Program-made: the position numbers and the translations under genes
Source of the DNA: Delphinus delphis
Taxonomy: Eukaryota; Chordata; Mammalia; Artiodactyla; Delphinidae
Direction: 5' to 3'
NCBI RefSeq assembly: GCF_949987515.2
Contig: NC_082690.1
Location: 102,794,400-102,858,399 of the forward strand
Length of the DNA: 64,000 bases
Shown here: one piece after another, positions 22,033 through 34,746 of the stretch
How positions within the stretch are numbered: the stretch's first letter is position 1
How the letters are laid out: each line of letters opens with the position of its first letter
Notes under the pieces: model-generated
Told to the model about the DNA's origin: nothing
Databases searched by the model: none
Seen by the model: only the letters and a program-made list of their open reading frames with translations

Positions 22033-22919
22033 TCAGACGTAATACTCCTTGTCTTTGTTCTTCTTGGCCTTGCTGGGCGTCTTGGGGGCAGCCGGGGCCT
22101 TCTCTTTCACCACCGCCCCGTTGCTCTGGGCCGAGTTACTGATGTAGTTCCGGCTCTGGTCCACCTGGTAGGAGCCCTCGTCGCGGTTGCGGTACTTGTA
22201 CATGGCATAGAGGAGGATGAGGATGCAGAGCGCCGCGGCCGCCACGATGCCCACCACCATGCCTGTGGTGCTGCTGGACTCCCGGATCACCTCCACTGCG
22301 CCCGGCGGGCCCCGCTCCCCAGGCCCCGTGGGGTTGGCTGTGGGCAGATGGGGGAAGCCGGGGGCGGAGGTCACGCCGGGGCGCAGGGGAGGGGGCCTCC
22401 GCGGCTCGAAGGACGTGGGGGCCCCGGGCCCCAGGGGTGGGTTCTCCAGCAGGGGCTGCAGCGGGTCTCGGTGGTTCATTTTGCCCGCTGGCAGGTTGGG
22501 GGCCGGGGCGGAGGGGGCGAGCAGCACCCCAGGGGCGCCCGTGGCCCCATCTGTCCTGAGGTTGGGCCGGGGAGCGGGTTTGCGGGGGGAGAGGAGGGTG
22601 GTGCGGTCCGTGACCAGGGGAAAGGTGGTGTAAAAGTCCTCGTCGTCCGTGGGGGGGAGGCTGGAGTCAAAGACCTCGCCGGAGGCAAAGCCCGAGGCCT
22701 CGATAGGCTCCTCGCAGTCGCTGTCGTCCTGCTCGGCCTGGCACGGGCCCCCGGCGGGCGGGCGGCGGGCCGCGGGCGGGGGCAGGGTGTCTTGGGTGGC
22801 ACCCACGCCCGTGAGGAAGGGGTAGAAGGTAGGGGGTGGGGGCACGAAGGGGGATCGGGTGGCCACGGGAGGGGGGTCTAAGGAGTCCTCCGTGATAATG
22901 GGCAATATTAACTCTCCTC
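22033..22919 (-). CDS. NRXN2: NRXN2 last exon: stalk, TM helix, PDZ tail
   Basis: This exon encodes the C-terminal part of neurexin-2, a presynaptic adhesion receptor. After the splice it reads [18 protein letters not shown], then a long Pro/Ser/Thr-rich extracellular stalk, [11 protein letters not shown], the single helix [20 protein letters not shown], the basic stop-transfer YKYRNRD, and a short cytoplasmic tail ending DKEYYV with TGA at 22,033-22,035. The C-terminal EYYV is the neurexin PDZ ligand for CASK and Mint family scaffolds. In the stalk, [14 protein letters not shown] has Ser-Gly pairs in acidic surroundings, as expected of the heparan sulfate attachment site reported for neurexins. 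The acceptor is AG at 22,921-22,920; the joining codon is G|GA. The exon is shared by alpha and beta forms. Length and sequence look fully normal. Confidence 0.97.
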
Positions 22920-24369
22920 CTAGAACAAGAGAGAGAAGAGAAAAGACAGGGCGTCAGCGAGGGCCGGGGTGCAGGCGGCCGGCACAGAGAGAGAAACAAC
23001 AGCCTCACACACCCAAATCGGTTCCAATTGGCTTTGGCGGAGACTAGAGCGGACTGGGCCCGCCCGCCAGCCGGCCGGAGCACTGCGCTTTAAGCTTTAA
23101 GCGGGCAGCGGCTCGGATGCCCTGGGCACCCCACGCACGGGCTCTGTGGCTCTCTGGGTTTTGGTCTTTTGTTTGTCTTAAGAAACCAAAAGGAAAAGAA
23201 AGGAAAGGAAATAGAAAAGAAATGGAAAAGAAAAAAAGAATTCTACTGGTTTAAGGCTTTAAAAACAGATACAAGAGCAGCATTTAAACAAACCTAACAA
23301 CAATATCTTTTAGGGTTTTTTCTGGGTTTTTCTCTTTTTTTGCTTTTTTTTTTTTTTCTTTTGTTTTTAAAAAAGAAGATAGCATACCACGGAATTCAGG
23401 CAACTTACATCAACAAATAGGCCGTGTGATTTTAGCATGAAGAAAAAAATTACAAACAGAGCTGTGTAAGCGGGTTCTCCCGGAAAAAATAAGAAAAAAA
23501 CAACTTTTCCGTACAACGTTTCCTTTCTATCTGTTTGGTATCTCCCTCCCTCACTCTTCTCTCCCTGAACAACTTGCTTCCTCCAGAATACTCTCTCTCC
23601 TCCCTCACTTGGGCCCTCTCCCCCTCATTAAACACAAAGCTGAAATCTGCACAGTGAAGGCTGGCGTTGAGGAACTGTTACCACCACTTGGTGTCAGCGT
23701 GTGGGGGAGGGAGGGAGCAGTGGGAAGGAAGGCTTGGGGAGGAGGCACGTGACAGGCAGCTGCGTAGGAATTGCCTCATGGGTGAGAGGACTTGGGAGGC
23801 GATGAGCATGGGAAGGGGCTTTGAAGGCTAACTGCAGGTTGGTCAAGGGGAGAGGAGAACTGAAGGTGGGAGGTGATGAGGTCCAGGAGGAAGAGCTGGC
23901 AGGGACACACGGGCACATTGGAGGAGGGTCTTATCCTATAGGACTTTGGGAGTGGTGGTGAGAAGCCATGTTGAGGTAAGGAGGTGAGGAAGGACAGGGA
24001 GTGAGTGAGGGAATTGGGCAGGGACACATGATTCTTGAGCTAACCCTAAATCCCCAACTTTCTCTTTCTTCACCCTCCACCTCTGACCCCCACTGACTTC
24101 CCCCCCTCCCCCTCCCCAGAACCCCCATGGGCCGCCAGGACCTGGCCAGGGCTTGACGGCCTCTGGCCCTCTTATTATTGTTTAAAACAATAATAAAACA
24201 ACGGAAAGAAGAAGAAAGCAAAAAAAGAAAAGAAAATACATACACAGCCATCTGGGAAGGATGCACTTGCTAATATAGGGCCCAGGAGAACTACTGGGGA
24301 GGGTCTTTGGGGTAGGGGTGTAGGTCTCCTCACTCCCTAGGTGGGATAACTGGGGTCCCTTGGGCCAAA

Positions 24370-24486
24370 ACTGCAATTCCCATCAGCCCCAGAGGGTGAG
24401 AATTACAACTCCCATTAGTTCTTACAGGGGTGTGGACCACAATTCTCATCAGCCCCTGGGTCAACAACTACAACTCCCATCAGCCC
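24370..24486 (+). repeat. Four-copy ~32-bp repeat with ACTACAACTCCC motif
   Basis: Four spaced copies: 'actgcaattcccatcag' (about 24,370), 'attacaactcccattag' (24,402), 'ccacaattctcatcag' (24,437), 'actacaactcccatcag' (24,468). Spacing is about 32 bp. The core resembles the ACTACAnnTCCC element bound by ZNF143 and THAP11. Copies 2 and 4 fit best. Confidence 0.8.
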
Positions 24487-25389
24487 GCTGGGCCCCCTCT
24501 CAAACAAAAGCACTGCAACCCACTGGTCTGGGGTAGAACAGAGCTGCAGCCCTGGGTCTAGGTGGCTGGTGGAAGGGCTCCCTCCTCTTGGAGGGGCAGC
24601 TCTGGGCCTGGTAGGGGCTGTAGGTTTCCTCTCTAGCTCTCCCTCCAGCACAGCTCAAGCCCTGCCCCCATCTGAGTGCAGCTTGCTGGTCTCTCTGCAG
24701 GGTTTGATCTTCAGAGATCACACCACAAACCTCCCACCCGCTCCATGGGAGGCTTCTCAGGGCTTCCCCGACAGACCCCTCTGCCCCAGTGCATCCAGGC
24801 CAGCCATGTGCCACCACCACCACACCTTGGCACCTCTCCTCCTCCTCCCCCCACCCAAAGCGCTCTGGTCTCCACCCTGCTGTTCAAACACCTCTGCTGA
24901 TCCTTCCGATCGCAAGCTCCAGCAGTTTGGCAGAGCTGTCCTTGGCCACACTAGCCAGCTCGGCCAAGACCTTGCTGTTGAACTCACAGCCTTGCTGAGC
25001 TCCTCAGGCTGCTCTCCCCATCAGGCTCCAATCTCCCCCTGGACAGGGGCTCACCTGCACCCCAGATTGTGAAGCCTCGGGGCACCTGGGCTTCCACCGG
25101 CTCAGCCACACTGGAAAACTGAGCCAAGAGCAGAGAAGCATGTTTTGTGGGGCTGGAACTGTCCAACCCCGGCTTTTTATGGAGGAGGATGCTGAGGCCT
25201 GGGGTGGGCAGGACTTCCAGGGTCTTCCAGGTGTCACTGTCAGGCTACATGAATGAATAGACTATCCAGTCCCTTCTGTGGCTCTCAGAGGCCAGGCGAG
25301 GGCCAAGTCTCACAAGGAGCCCCGGAAGGCCTGACTCATCCTCCCCACGCCTGCAGGAATCTGCTAGGCTGCTTGACTCTTGGCTTGGA

Positions 25390-25500
25390 TTTTAATGTGG
25401 GAGGCCAAGACCTGTTCTGTCATTAATTCCTGTGACTGTGGGCAAGTTTCTTTCATTTCCTGGGCCTCAATTTCCTCATCTATAAAATTAGGGTATTGGG
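25390..25500 (+). repeat. MIR SINE
   Basis: Contains 'ctgtgactgtgggcaagtt', 'tttcctgggcctcaatttcc' and 'tcatctataaaattaggg', the central MIR core in forward orientation. Confidence 0.75.
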
Positions 25501-27609
25501 CTCCAGGCCCAGGGTGAGGCCAAGGCCTGGATCCCAGCCTGTGGATGAACATAGATTGTCCTCCCATCCCTACTGAGCCCTAGACCCACCAAGGATGGCC
25601 CAGCAACCTGGCCCCTGGGTAAGTGGCAAACTCAGCTGTTAGGTCTCAGGAGGAGGCTGGTAGCCCTTCGAGTGGTAGCATCTGGGCCCAGCCATGACAA
25701 GGTTCCCTTCCCTGTGTGGACCCTGAACACATCTGGGGTCCTCACTGCTGGCCCACACCACCTGCCCCCTTCCTGAACTTTGCCTTCTGTTCAGAACACC
25801 TTTCCCCTGCTGATATCTCATTCATCCTTTGAATCCAACCAAATACCTCCTCTTCCAGGCAGACCTCCAGAGGCTCCTCCCTGCCTTGGGTGCCTCTGAC
25901 ACCTTGTCCCTATTCTGTCCTGGAGGCACAGGTTTGGACTCACTGCCAGGGAAGGCCCTTGCTGGGGACACATCATGGCCCAAGGGGTTGATCAGGCCAA
26001 TCAGGGCGTAGACCTTGGCTTTCTATCCTTTTGCTCACCTCCCCAGTAGATGAGGGTGTATGGGGGCTTCAGGCCTTGGACCACAGACAAATCCTGCTCA
26101 GCCTGAGCCGCCCCCCACCCCCACCGCCCACAACCATTTGCCCCAATTCACTGGCTCCTTAGGTCCTTGGGACACACAGGCTCCCAGGGTCCCCCTGAGC
26201 AGCCTCCTGCCTCCCCCAACCCTGCCTCCAGAGCCCTCCCAGTCCTGGTCATATTGACTTCTCGGCCCTGCCCTTCAACCCCAGCCAATTCCTGGCCTCC
26301 ATCTCTGGGTCTCGGTCCTGTCCCTGCGTCCCCAACTCCTTTGGGGACTTTCCCTGGCCCAAGGCTTTGACAGCATCTCCTGAGGGTGCCCTGCCCTCAC
26401 TCACATCCCCCCACACTGCCACAACTGCCCCTTGGTGTCTCCTTCTCCTGGCCCTGAACCTCAGCCTCCACCTCCCACGCCACTTCCTCCCTGGGCCCTA
26501 CACCCCTCACCACAAGACGACACACTACTGAGACCCCACGCTGCCTTCCTTCCCCAACTCTCACTCAAGTCGGCCTGGGCTCTGTGGCAGTAGGGTACCG
26601 TCTTTTCCTGGGGTCATGCAGGAAGGGTCAGGCAAGCTTGTGCCAATGAGGAGTTAGTGGGGCCTGGAGGAGGGCAGGAACCCTCAGAGACTTCTCACTG
26701 CAGAAGTCCAACTCGGGGGCTCCCCAGGACGCCCCTCCCACTGGGCTTTTAGGGGTGCAAACTCATGAAGACTCATGGTGCCTCGGACCCTGGGTCCTGC
26801 TCTATGCCAAGGGTGCACATTGGGATGGGGTGCCCCTGGGGGTCTGATAAGGACCCTAGGCAGCCTCCCTCCCCTCCCCCACTTCAGGCAACTGCAGCAT
26901 TTGGGAAAGATTCACAGGAGCACTTATCATAGACGCCACCCACCCTCTGCTCCTAAATTGAATTTCAGTGCATGTCAGTTCCGCTTACTAAAAGGAATTC
27001 CATTCTGGCCAAGGAGACCACAAGCCATTCCCGAGCACCCTCCTCCCCCAGCTCCCCTGCCTCTGGGGGCCGCTGGACAAGCAAGCTGGGCCCTTTCTGC
27101 CTTTAGGGCAAAGAAGGCCCTTGACTGAAAACCTACCCAAGAACCCCATTCCCTCCCAAGCAAGATGCGCCCACCCCCAAAGCAGCATGTAGAACTGAGG
27201 CTGAACGTCAGAGACTAAGCAGTCAGCGGCCCGAGGCCTCATCTGCCAGTGCTGGGTGCCCTGCCCAGGCTGTGACGGCAAGAAGGCCACTAGTCCACAG
27301 GGCATTTCGTGTGGATTAGAAACATGGCAGACCCTCAGTGTGGCCACAGCCCTGCAGGTACACCAGTTGGCAAACAGTGTCTCTGTGCAAAACTGGAAAA
27401 AGGCATTCTGTTCTCCTGGTGGGCACAGCCCCGCTCCAGGGCGCAGGACACACAGCTTGGCAAGCAGAGCACTGGCTAGATTTCAGCCCTTACTCACCTG
27501 TTCCAGCAGAGAACAATCTGTGCAACTGTGTGCAGTGGCCTGAAGGGTACCACCCCTCCCCACCTGGAAACCCACACACAGCAAGGGCAAACGTCAAGGT
27601 GGAGTCAAG

Positions 27610-27930
27610 GTCATAGGCGGTGAAGCGCCTACTGTGTGCATGCATGTGCACCCACCCCTCTGAGGGTCTGTTTCTGCGCAGCTGGGCACGTGTCTCTAAG
27701 CGTGTGTGTGTGTGTGTGTGCGTGTGTGTGTGCGCGCGCGTGCTCGAACCTCAATGGATCCAAGCACGTGAGCATGCATGTCAGCGAGTCTTAGCGGACG
27801 TGCGTGCATGTGAGTGAGCCTGTGCTCTGTACGTGGTTTGTGTGTGGTCCGCCTGCCTCTAGGCCTGGGTCCGAGCTCGTGTGTGCATGTGAATGCATGA
27901 ATGTGTCGCTGAGAACATGTGAGCGTGCCA
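27610..27930 (+). repeat. TG-rich degenerate repeat, left part
   Basis: A pure TG run at about 27,702-27,735 lies within TG-rich sequence with repeated 'catgtgagtg', 'gagcatgcatgt' and 'gtgcatgtgaatgcatg' motifs. Composition and motifs match the larger block at 30,480-32,240, from which it is separated by an older repeat and an L1. Confidence 0.7.
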
Positions 27931-27984
27931 CCACGGGTCTGAACACACGCGGTTGTGCCTCTGTGACCACCTCTTGCCCTCGGG

Positions 27985-28330
27985 TAGTGAGACTACATTT
28001 CCCAGCATCCCTTGCAAGTAGGTGCGGCCACAGGAGTAAGCAGTGGTCAGTGCCAGTACCGGCCCATAAAAGCTCCAGTGCCCGATCCTCCGCACTCCTT
28101 CTCCTCCTTCCAGTGACCTTGCGAACCATGTGTTGAAATGGAGGAGCCACAGATGGGAGGTCTCTGGATTCCCCAAGCACTCCTTGGGGCAGAGCCACCT
28201 GCTGGTCAGGAGCACCCAGGTGGGGCTTCACCTGAGTCAGAAACTCCCCTTGAAGGACCCACTGAGATTCGGGGGGAGATTATCTGTTACAGAAACACAT
28301 GTTACCTTAACTAATACAGACACAGCCAGA
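27985..28330 (+). repeat. Ancient interspersed repeat, family not assigned
   Basis: Starts 'gactacatttcccagcatcc' (an ACTACA..TCCC element), continues 'cttgcaagtaggtgcggcc', and ends 'cccactgagattcggggg', 'taactaatacag'. These phrases are typical of an old, widely dispersed mammalian element. I cannot name it with confidence. Confidence 0.4.
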
Positions 28331-29792
28331 AGTGGGTGTCACATTAACAAAAACCTGTGGCCCTCAGGTAACAATTCAAGAAAATGGATTTGGAGGCTGG
28401 AAAGATGCAGAACCACATAATGCAGCGGCAGGACACCTGGCACCAACCGTTGCTTGGGACAGACCACGTGCTTACTGAGGCTGAGGCACTAAGGGAAGGT
28501 GCCAGAAAAGTCGGGACAATGCCGGCTTTTACTTTCTGTGTTTGGTAACATATTAGAAGAAAGAAACAACATTAGATGAGAATTGGTGCGTTTGCAACAG
28601 AGATGAAGGGACCAGCGAGAGCCCAGAAATGCGGGGCCGGCAAGTGTCAGAAGAACCACTGCCCCCAAACCCCAAATCTTAAAAGAGAAGACTGGAAACG
28701 GCTTTCAGGGATAGTGGCCCAGTGACACTTCCACCTGAAAAACGGGGCTCAGCCTTGCCTCAAGGATCACACTAAGGGTGTGTCTCCCCGCCTATTGTTT
28801 CAAACGCCCTCAAGATAGTCACCACTAAATTAAGAGATAGGGCAGAGAAACAAGGAAATAAACAGGCTTGAGAATTATGTCTAGGAGAGAACTCTGAGTG
28901 CCGTTCCGTTGACTGCTGGAGCCTTGGGCCCCCAAATATGCATGAGCAGGAAGAGAGGGCCGTCAAGGCTGTGAGACCTCCAAGGAGGTCATTTTCCCGA
29001 CACCCACCCAGAGGATGGAGGACTGGGAAGGGTCTGCCAGAGGGCAGCGCCAGGGCCCCAGACAAAGCAGAGGGGAGTTTCTCACACACAGCAGAGGTGG
29101 GGTTTCAGGGAGAAACTTCCCCACTACTGAGGGCAGAGCCTCAAGCTGCCTGCTGGCTGGATCTTCCCAACACTAGGAACTACAAGCTGCTGTGCACCCT
29201 CCATCCTTCCCTTTGGACGCAGGGTTTTATGGTGGTGGTTTTCTCTGGCCCATCATGGTATTCTGGGTGTGTGTTGGGCTGTATGGGCAGTGAGATCAAT
29301 TATCCTTTTAGTTCATGGGTATCCAGACCACATATGGGTACCCAGGAGCCAAGTCTGGACCCAATGGAGCGGGTCCATCTCCCAGACATCCTCACCTCTG
29401 AGATGACTATCCTAACCGGGTAGGGCTTCGGGTGTCTCTCCTGGGTAGGAGTGGGTGTGTTCTGTCAGTGGGGGGAACAGTGGACTGGATCGTTGGTGAC
29501 CCAAAGCCCAGACTGTGGCAAATAAATGGCTAGCTGGTCACCAAATCTGTTTTTGCTTCCTCCTGGACTGCCTGGAAGCTAGGTCGTGCCACATGACCGA
29601 GCTCTGGAGAACAGAATCAGTAGGGCCCATGCACACCTCTTCCTCCCAGGCCTGGTCCATAAACCCTCCCCTTCATGCCCCTCCCTGCGTATCCCCTTCC
29701 ACCACAACTTGGGAAGTCACGGTGAAGATGATGCAGCTTCAAGGTGGAGACAGACCAGCCCTGAATCAGCGCCCTGAAAAGAGCTGCTCACC

Positions 29793-30358
29793 TAAGTGTC
29801 CGTCGACAGATGAATGGATAAAGAAGATGTGGCACATACACACAATGGAACATTACTCAGCCATAAAAAGAAATGAAATTGAGTTATTTGTAGCGAGGTG
29901 GATGGACCTAGAGTCTGTCATAGAGTGAAGTAAGTCAGAAAGAGAAAAACAAATACCGTGTTCTAACACATATATATGGAATCTAAAAAAAAAAAAAAAA
30001 TGGTTCTGTTGAACCTAGGGGGAGGACAGGAATAAAGACGCAGATGTACAGAATGGACTTGAGGACATGGGGAGGGGAAAGTGTAAGCTGGGACGAAGTG
30101 AGAGAGTGGCATGGACATGTATACACTACCAAATGTAAAACAGATAGCTAGTGGGAAGCAGCTGTATCGCACGGGGAGATCAGCTTGGTGCTTTGTGACC
30201 ACCTAGAGGGGTGGGATAGGGAGGGTGGGAGGGAGACGCAAGAGGGAGGGGATATGGGGATATATGTATACATATAGCTGATTCACTTTGTTATACAGCA
30301 GCAACTAACACACCATTGTAAAGCAATTATACTCCAATAAAGATGTTAAAAAAAAAAA
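29793..30358 (+). mobile_element. L1 3' end, 5'-truncated
   Basis: Begins 'taagtgtccgtcgacagatg', contains 'gaacattactcagccataaa', 'gaggtggatggacctagag', 'gtgaagtaagtcagaaag' and ends 'actccaataaag' plus an A tail. The 11-bp duplication 'agctgctcacc' is at 29,782-29,792 and 30,359-30,369. It is antisense to NRXN2. The open frame that runs into its 5' part is chance. Confidence 0.9.
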
Positions 30359-30479
30359 AGCTGCTCACCCATCAGGAACAGTGTTTATAACTTTACGTGA
30401 AGGAGAAGTCAATGTCTATGTGTTTAACCACGGGTGCCGAGAGTTTCTCTGTTACAACTAGTGTTACCTTAAGACACGC

Positions 30480-32240
30480 TGGAATCTGAACATGTTTGTG
30501 CCTCTGTGATTCTGAGCTAGATGCGTGGGTCTGAGCAAATGTGTTTGTGCCTGTGGAATTAAGCATGTGTACGCCTCTGAGGGCCCTGTGTATGTGTGCA
30601 CGGGGGCAACGCCTCTGTAGTGGGCCGAGTGCATGAGGCTGCCTCTCTGGGTCTGAGCACACGTGGGCTTATATGAAGCCGAGTACACATGTATGTGTGG
30701 GTCCTTGTGGGTCTGTGTGCTCACCTGGTGAACACGGAAGCATGCATTTTACTGTGTCTGAACATGTGTGATTGGCCTGAGGGTCCACGGATATGTGGGT
30801 GTCCTTCTGTGTGGAGCTGCATGTGTACCTCTAAGCATATGAGTAAGTACACCAGCAGCTGTGAGCGCCCGTGTCAGTGTTGGCCTGACTCTGTGTGTGT
30901 GTGTGTGTGTTCACGTGTGTGTACACCACCGTGGGACTGAATACGAGTATGCATGCCTTGAGGGGTGTGAGCACGTGTGTGTGTGTCTGAGCATAAGGCA
31001 TGCACATCAGAGTAAGCCTCAGAAGGTCTGAGCTGAGGTGGGCCTCCGAGGGTCTCCTTTCCTGGGGCGGTGGGGCAGGGGCGCAGGTCTGTGAGTCTGA
31101 AGAAATGTGTGCGTATGCCTGGACCCCTGGGTCTGGGCACACACAGCCTGCCTGAGGATGCACACACGTGTGCCCTCATGGCCCTCAGCATGAGCACACA
31201 CGTCGGTACACGAGGATATGCCTTTGAGGATGTGTGTGTCTTAGAGTACGTGAACAGATGTGCAGGCGACTGTAGGTCTGAGCCCAAGTGTATGCGGGGG
31301 TGGCGCTGTGACACTCGTGCACCTCTGTGAGCCTGGGCGCAGACGTGTACATCCCTGAATTCACACGCCCACGTGCACATGTGTGCATGTCGTATACGTG
31401 CCTGCCCTGAACACGCACACACACACCTGTGATTCTGAAACATCTGTGTCTGTATGTCTGAGCTCACGTGGAGGATTCTGTGGCCTGAGCACATGTGTGA
31501 GCATGTGTGTGATGCAAGTGGATTTCTACACGTGTGTGTGCCTCTGTGAGCTGAGCGTGGATGTGGAATTCTGAGAGTCTGAGGATTCGTATATGCCTGG
31601 GCCTTGAGGGTCTGAGCACATAGGTGTGCGTGTCTCGTGAGTGTGTGAAATATGCAAGTGCTCTGAGCACGTGCGTGTGATTCTGAACATCTGGTCTGCT
31701 CCTCGAGAGATGTGCACACGTGCGCTTCAGTGGGTCTGTGTGTACGTGGATGTGCGGCTCTGAGCACATGCAACTGCCCTGGTGGGTTGAAGACATGCTG
31801 CGTATGCACCCTTGTGCAGCTGAGCTCGTGTGTAAGTGTCTCTTTAGACACTTACACTTACACTTACTCACTGGCAGACACCCGTGAGTCCACATCTAGG
31901 TGTGGAGCCCTAAGCGCACACATGCAGGACTGCAGCTCTGAGCACACGTGTGTACCTCTGTGAAGATGTGCACGTGTGTGGGTTTGTCTGTGCTCATTGG
32001 ACTCCCGGGGCTCTGAATACACGCGTGTCTCTTTAGATCTAAGCACCTGGCGCCTCTTTCGCTCTAGGCACAGATGGTGCCCTTTAGGTCTGAACATACG
32101 AGTACCTGTGGAAGTGGATGTGCGTGAGCTTGCTGGTAGGTCCATAAATGTTTGTGCCTGGACATGGGCGTGCCTCCGGTCAGACACGAGTGTGCATGTA
32201 GCTGGGTCCCTCTGTGGGTGAGTCTGTGTGTGCACTTCCT
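30480..32240 (+). repeat. TG-rich degenerate satellite-like block
   Basis: About 1.75 kb built from a loosely repeated phrase of the type 'gtgcctctgtgggtctgagc' followed by 'acacgtgtgtgtg'. Copies are 35-50 bp long and diverged. The minus strand is open for 325 codons (30,874-31,851) only because the repeat rarely forms stops in that frame; its His/Thr/Cys-rich translation resembles no protein. Confidence 0.8.
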
Positions 32241-34746
32241 ATGTGCCTCAAGGGGAGCAATTCCTACAGGGGCCAGGCCCGTAACACAAGGTGTGGGACA
32301 GGCTGGCTAAGGCAGCGAGGGGCATTGGGTCACATTGCCCACTATGCAGGGCAGGTCCCCATAAAGGCACTCCCATTCAAAAGAAGTTAAACACCGTGTC
32401 CATCAACACAATACTCTTGGCTGGGCTGCCAACCTCAGGTAAAATAACCATTAGATGATGGGCTCTCCAGGCTGGGGAGGCTGGGACCTGGGGTCTGTGG
32501 AGGGGTCCAAGTCAAGGGAAGGTATGAAACGTTTCAGGGATGACCCGAGGCTTCACACCTGGACCCAGGAAGGAAGATCTGGCAGGTGAGAGGGGTGCAA
32601 AGAGCCTGCGGTCAGCCCCTGGGTAGCTGCTGTCTCCAGCCAGGCTGCCTCCACCTCTGACACTGACCTTGGAGCCCAAGGAGTCCTGGTTGTCTGCTAG
32701 AGAAAAAGCCTCCCTACACTGGGGGCACAAGAGGGCTCTGGCCTGAGTCCCCTCCCTCTCCAGGTGGGGTGTATCACAGTCTAAATCAGCCTGAGGGACC
32801 CTGGAGTCATCTTGGTCGTTGTCTGGCCTCCCATCAAGATAAAAATCCAATTTAAGCATTTCAGGGCAGTATGAGCGTGGAGGTGCAAACATACGCGATG
32901 CACACCTGTGGGTTGCGATGGTTTTCTCTGGGGGCTCAAGCATGCACTCTGCCCTCCCTCCCTCTTATTTTTAAAGCTGGATGCTGGGCTGGCCCGCCAG
33001 CCTCTCCCCATCCCCCAGCTTCCATTCCTCCTCCACCCTCCTTGTCCCCTCACATACTTGGCCCTTTGATGCGGGGAGGGCAGCTGACCCGCCCACTTCA
33101 GCTCCTCCTCACTCCGTGGTCCCAACACAGCCTAAAAGAGCTCGGCCCACCTGTGCACGCGCTCAGCATCACACCCAGGCCCCTGACAAGACCCCGGGCT
33201 GGGGCTGGGAGGCCAGAATTTTGGTGGACAGGAGGTGGCCTTGGGGTAGCCCAGTGTGCGCTTCCCGTCCCTGCATCATGGCCCTCTGCAGGGTCCAGGG
33301 AGAGCAGAGGCTCCTCCTGTCACCTGGCAGTTCCCACCCCTGAGTGTGCAAACACATGTGGCAGGGCCAAGCCGGGCCCTTTTCTCGTGACCGCACAGCC
33401 TTTTGTCCCCAGAGTCCCATCCCGGGGCTCTCAGGGGACCATGTGTCCCAGGTGCTCCCCGCAGGCCTAGGCTTGAGGTACTGTGTCCACCTATAGGAAA
33501 GCCCCACCAGTAACTAGGTAGGGGGAAAAGCAGGGTGCAAGGAGAGTGCTGTGTCGAAGCTGCCAGATTCCCAGGGCCTCCCAAAGCAACGGTGGGGTGT
33601 GAGGGTGCATCCCTGAGCCGAGATCATCCAGTGAGACGGAGGGGAGAGCCCCCAGCAGAGGAGACTCCCCACAGTGGAGGGTGTCTGTCCGGAAAGCACT
33701 GGTCCTGGCTGTGGCGGAGAAGGCCTTTCCAGCCCAGCAGCCGGAGGCTCCCCCAAGGACCTCAGGGCCCAGGACTGCCAGAACAACCCCCTCAGCTCTG
33801 GCCTACTGGGGGGACACGGAGCAGTCAGGCTTCAGCCTCTGGGCCTGGCGGCCTGTGCCCCAGAAACCTCTCTGCCCTTGGTCTCTGGAACCTGAGCCTC
33901 TGCTCCAAGGCTCCTCACACTCCTTCCTTGGTTGCAGCCCACCCTCACCTTCAGCCCCAGAGTGTCTCTTCTGGGGCTGGCAGACCCCCTAGGCTCATGC
34001 CCAGGCCAGATTCACAGGATATGCCCAGGTCACACTGCCCACCTCAGCTGACCCCATCACCCCCCGCCCCAACCCTGTGGGCACCTGCCCCAACCTCCAG
34101 CCTTCCAGTACCAACAACCCAGGTGCCACACACTGCAAAGTAACGGAGAGAAGTCTCTGGAAACCCAAGCAAGGGATGAGGCTCCCAGGGGCTCATCCAG
34201 GACACCACCAAGCCCACGCGCTCCCACTGGGAAATCTGGCCACATCCAGTCTCCTTCCATTCCCGCTGCCAGCCTCAAGCACCAGGACCTCAGCTCCTCC
34301 CAGCCACCGCCCACCTGTTCAGAGGCACCCCCTGTGCCGTTCCACACCCCACACTTCTGAGTCGGCACCCAAGGCCCACCCCTGCCTTGCCAATCTGGTC
34401 TCTCTCTCTCTGGGGCTGCACCCTTCTCTCCAGCTGGAAGCATCAAGTAGAGCCCTGGAATGCCTCCCCCTGTAAGCCTTCCCTCCCAGCTCTGCTCTCC
34501 TCCTATAGCAGCTCCCCAACTAGAAATGTGGACCAGACCCCAGGCCCAATCTCCCCGGGGGACATCATGTCTGGCTGGGGCACCTCCTACCCAGCACGCT
34601 GCCCGACACTGTGCAGTAACTGCCCCAGCTTGGCCTGGCAGCCCCGGCAGTGTCTGGCCACCTCCCTGACTCTGGGAATGAGGAGGGTTCAGGAGCCAGC
34701 AGAGACCTCCTCTTCTAGCGACCAAAAGAACACCAGGCCTCGGGGA

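Noticed and set aside
22012..22881. 289-codon open frame on the plus strand
   Set aside because: It is the exact antisense of the NRXN2 last exon. The GC-rich codon bias of the real exon opens this frame, and the translation (Gly/Arg/Val-rich) resembles no protein.
30874..31851. 325-codon His/Thr/Cys-rich open frame on the minus strand
   Set aside because: It lies wholly in the TG-rich degenerate repeat. The repeat unit lacks stops in this frame, so the length is not evidence of a gene.
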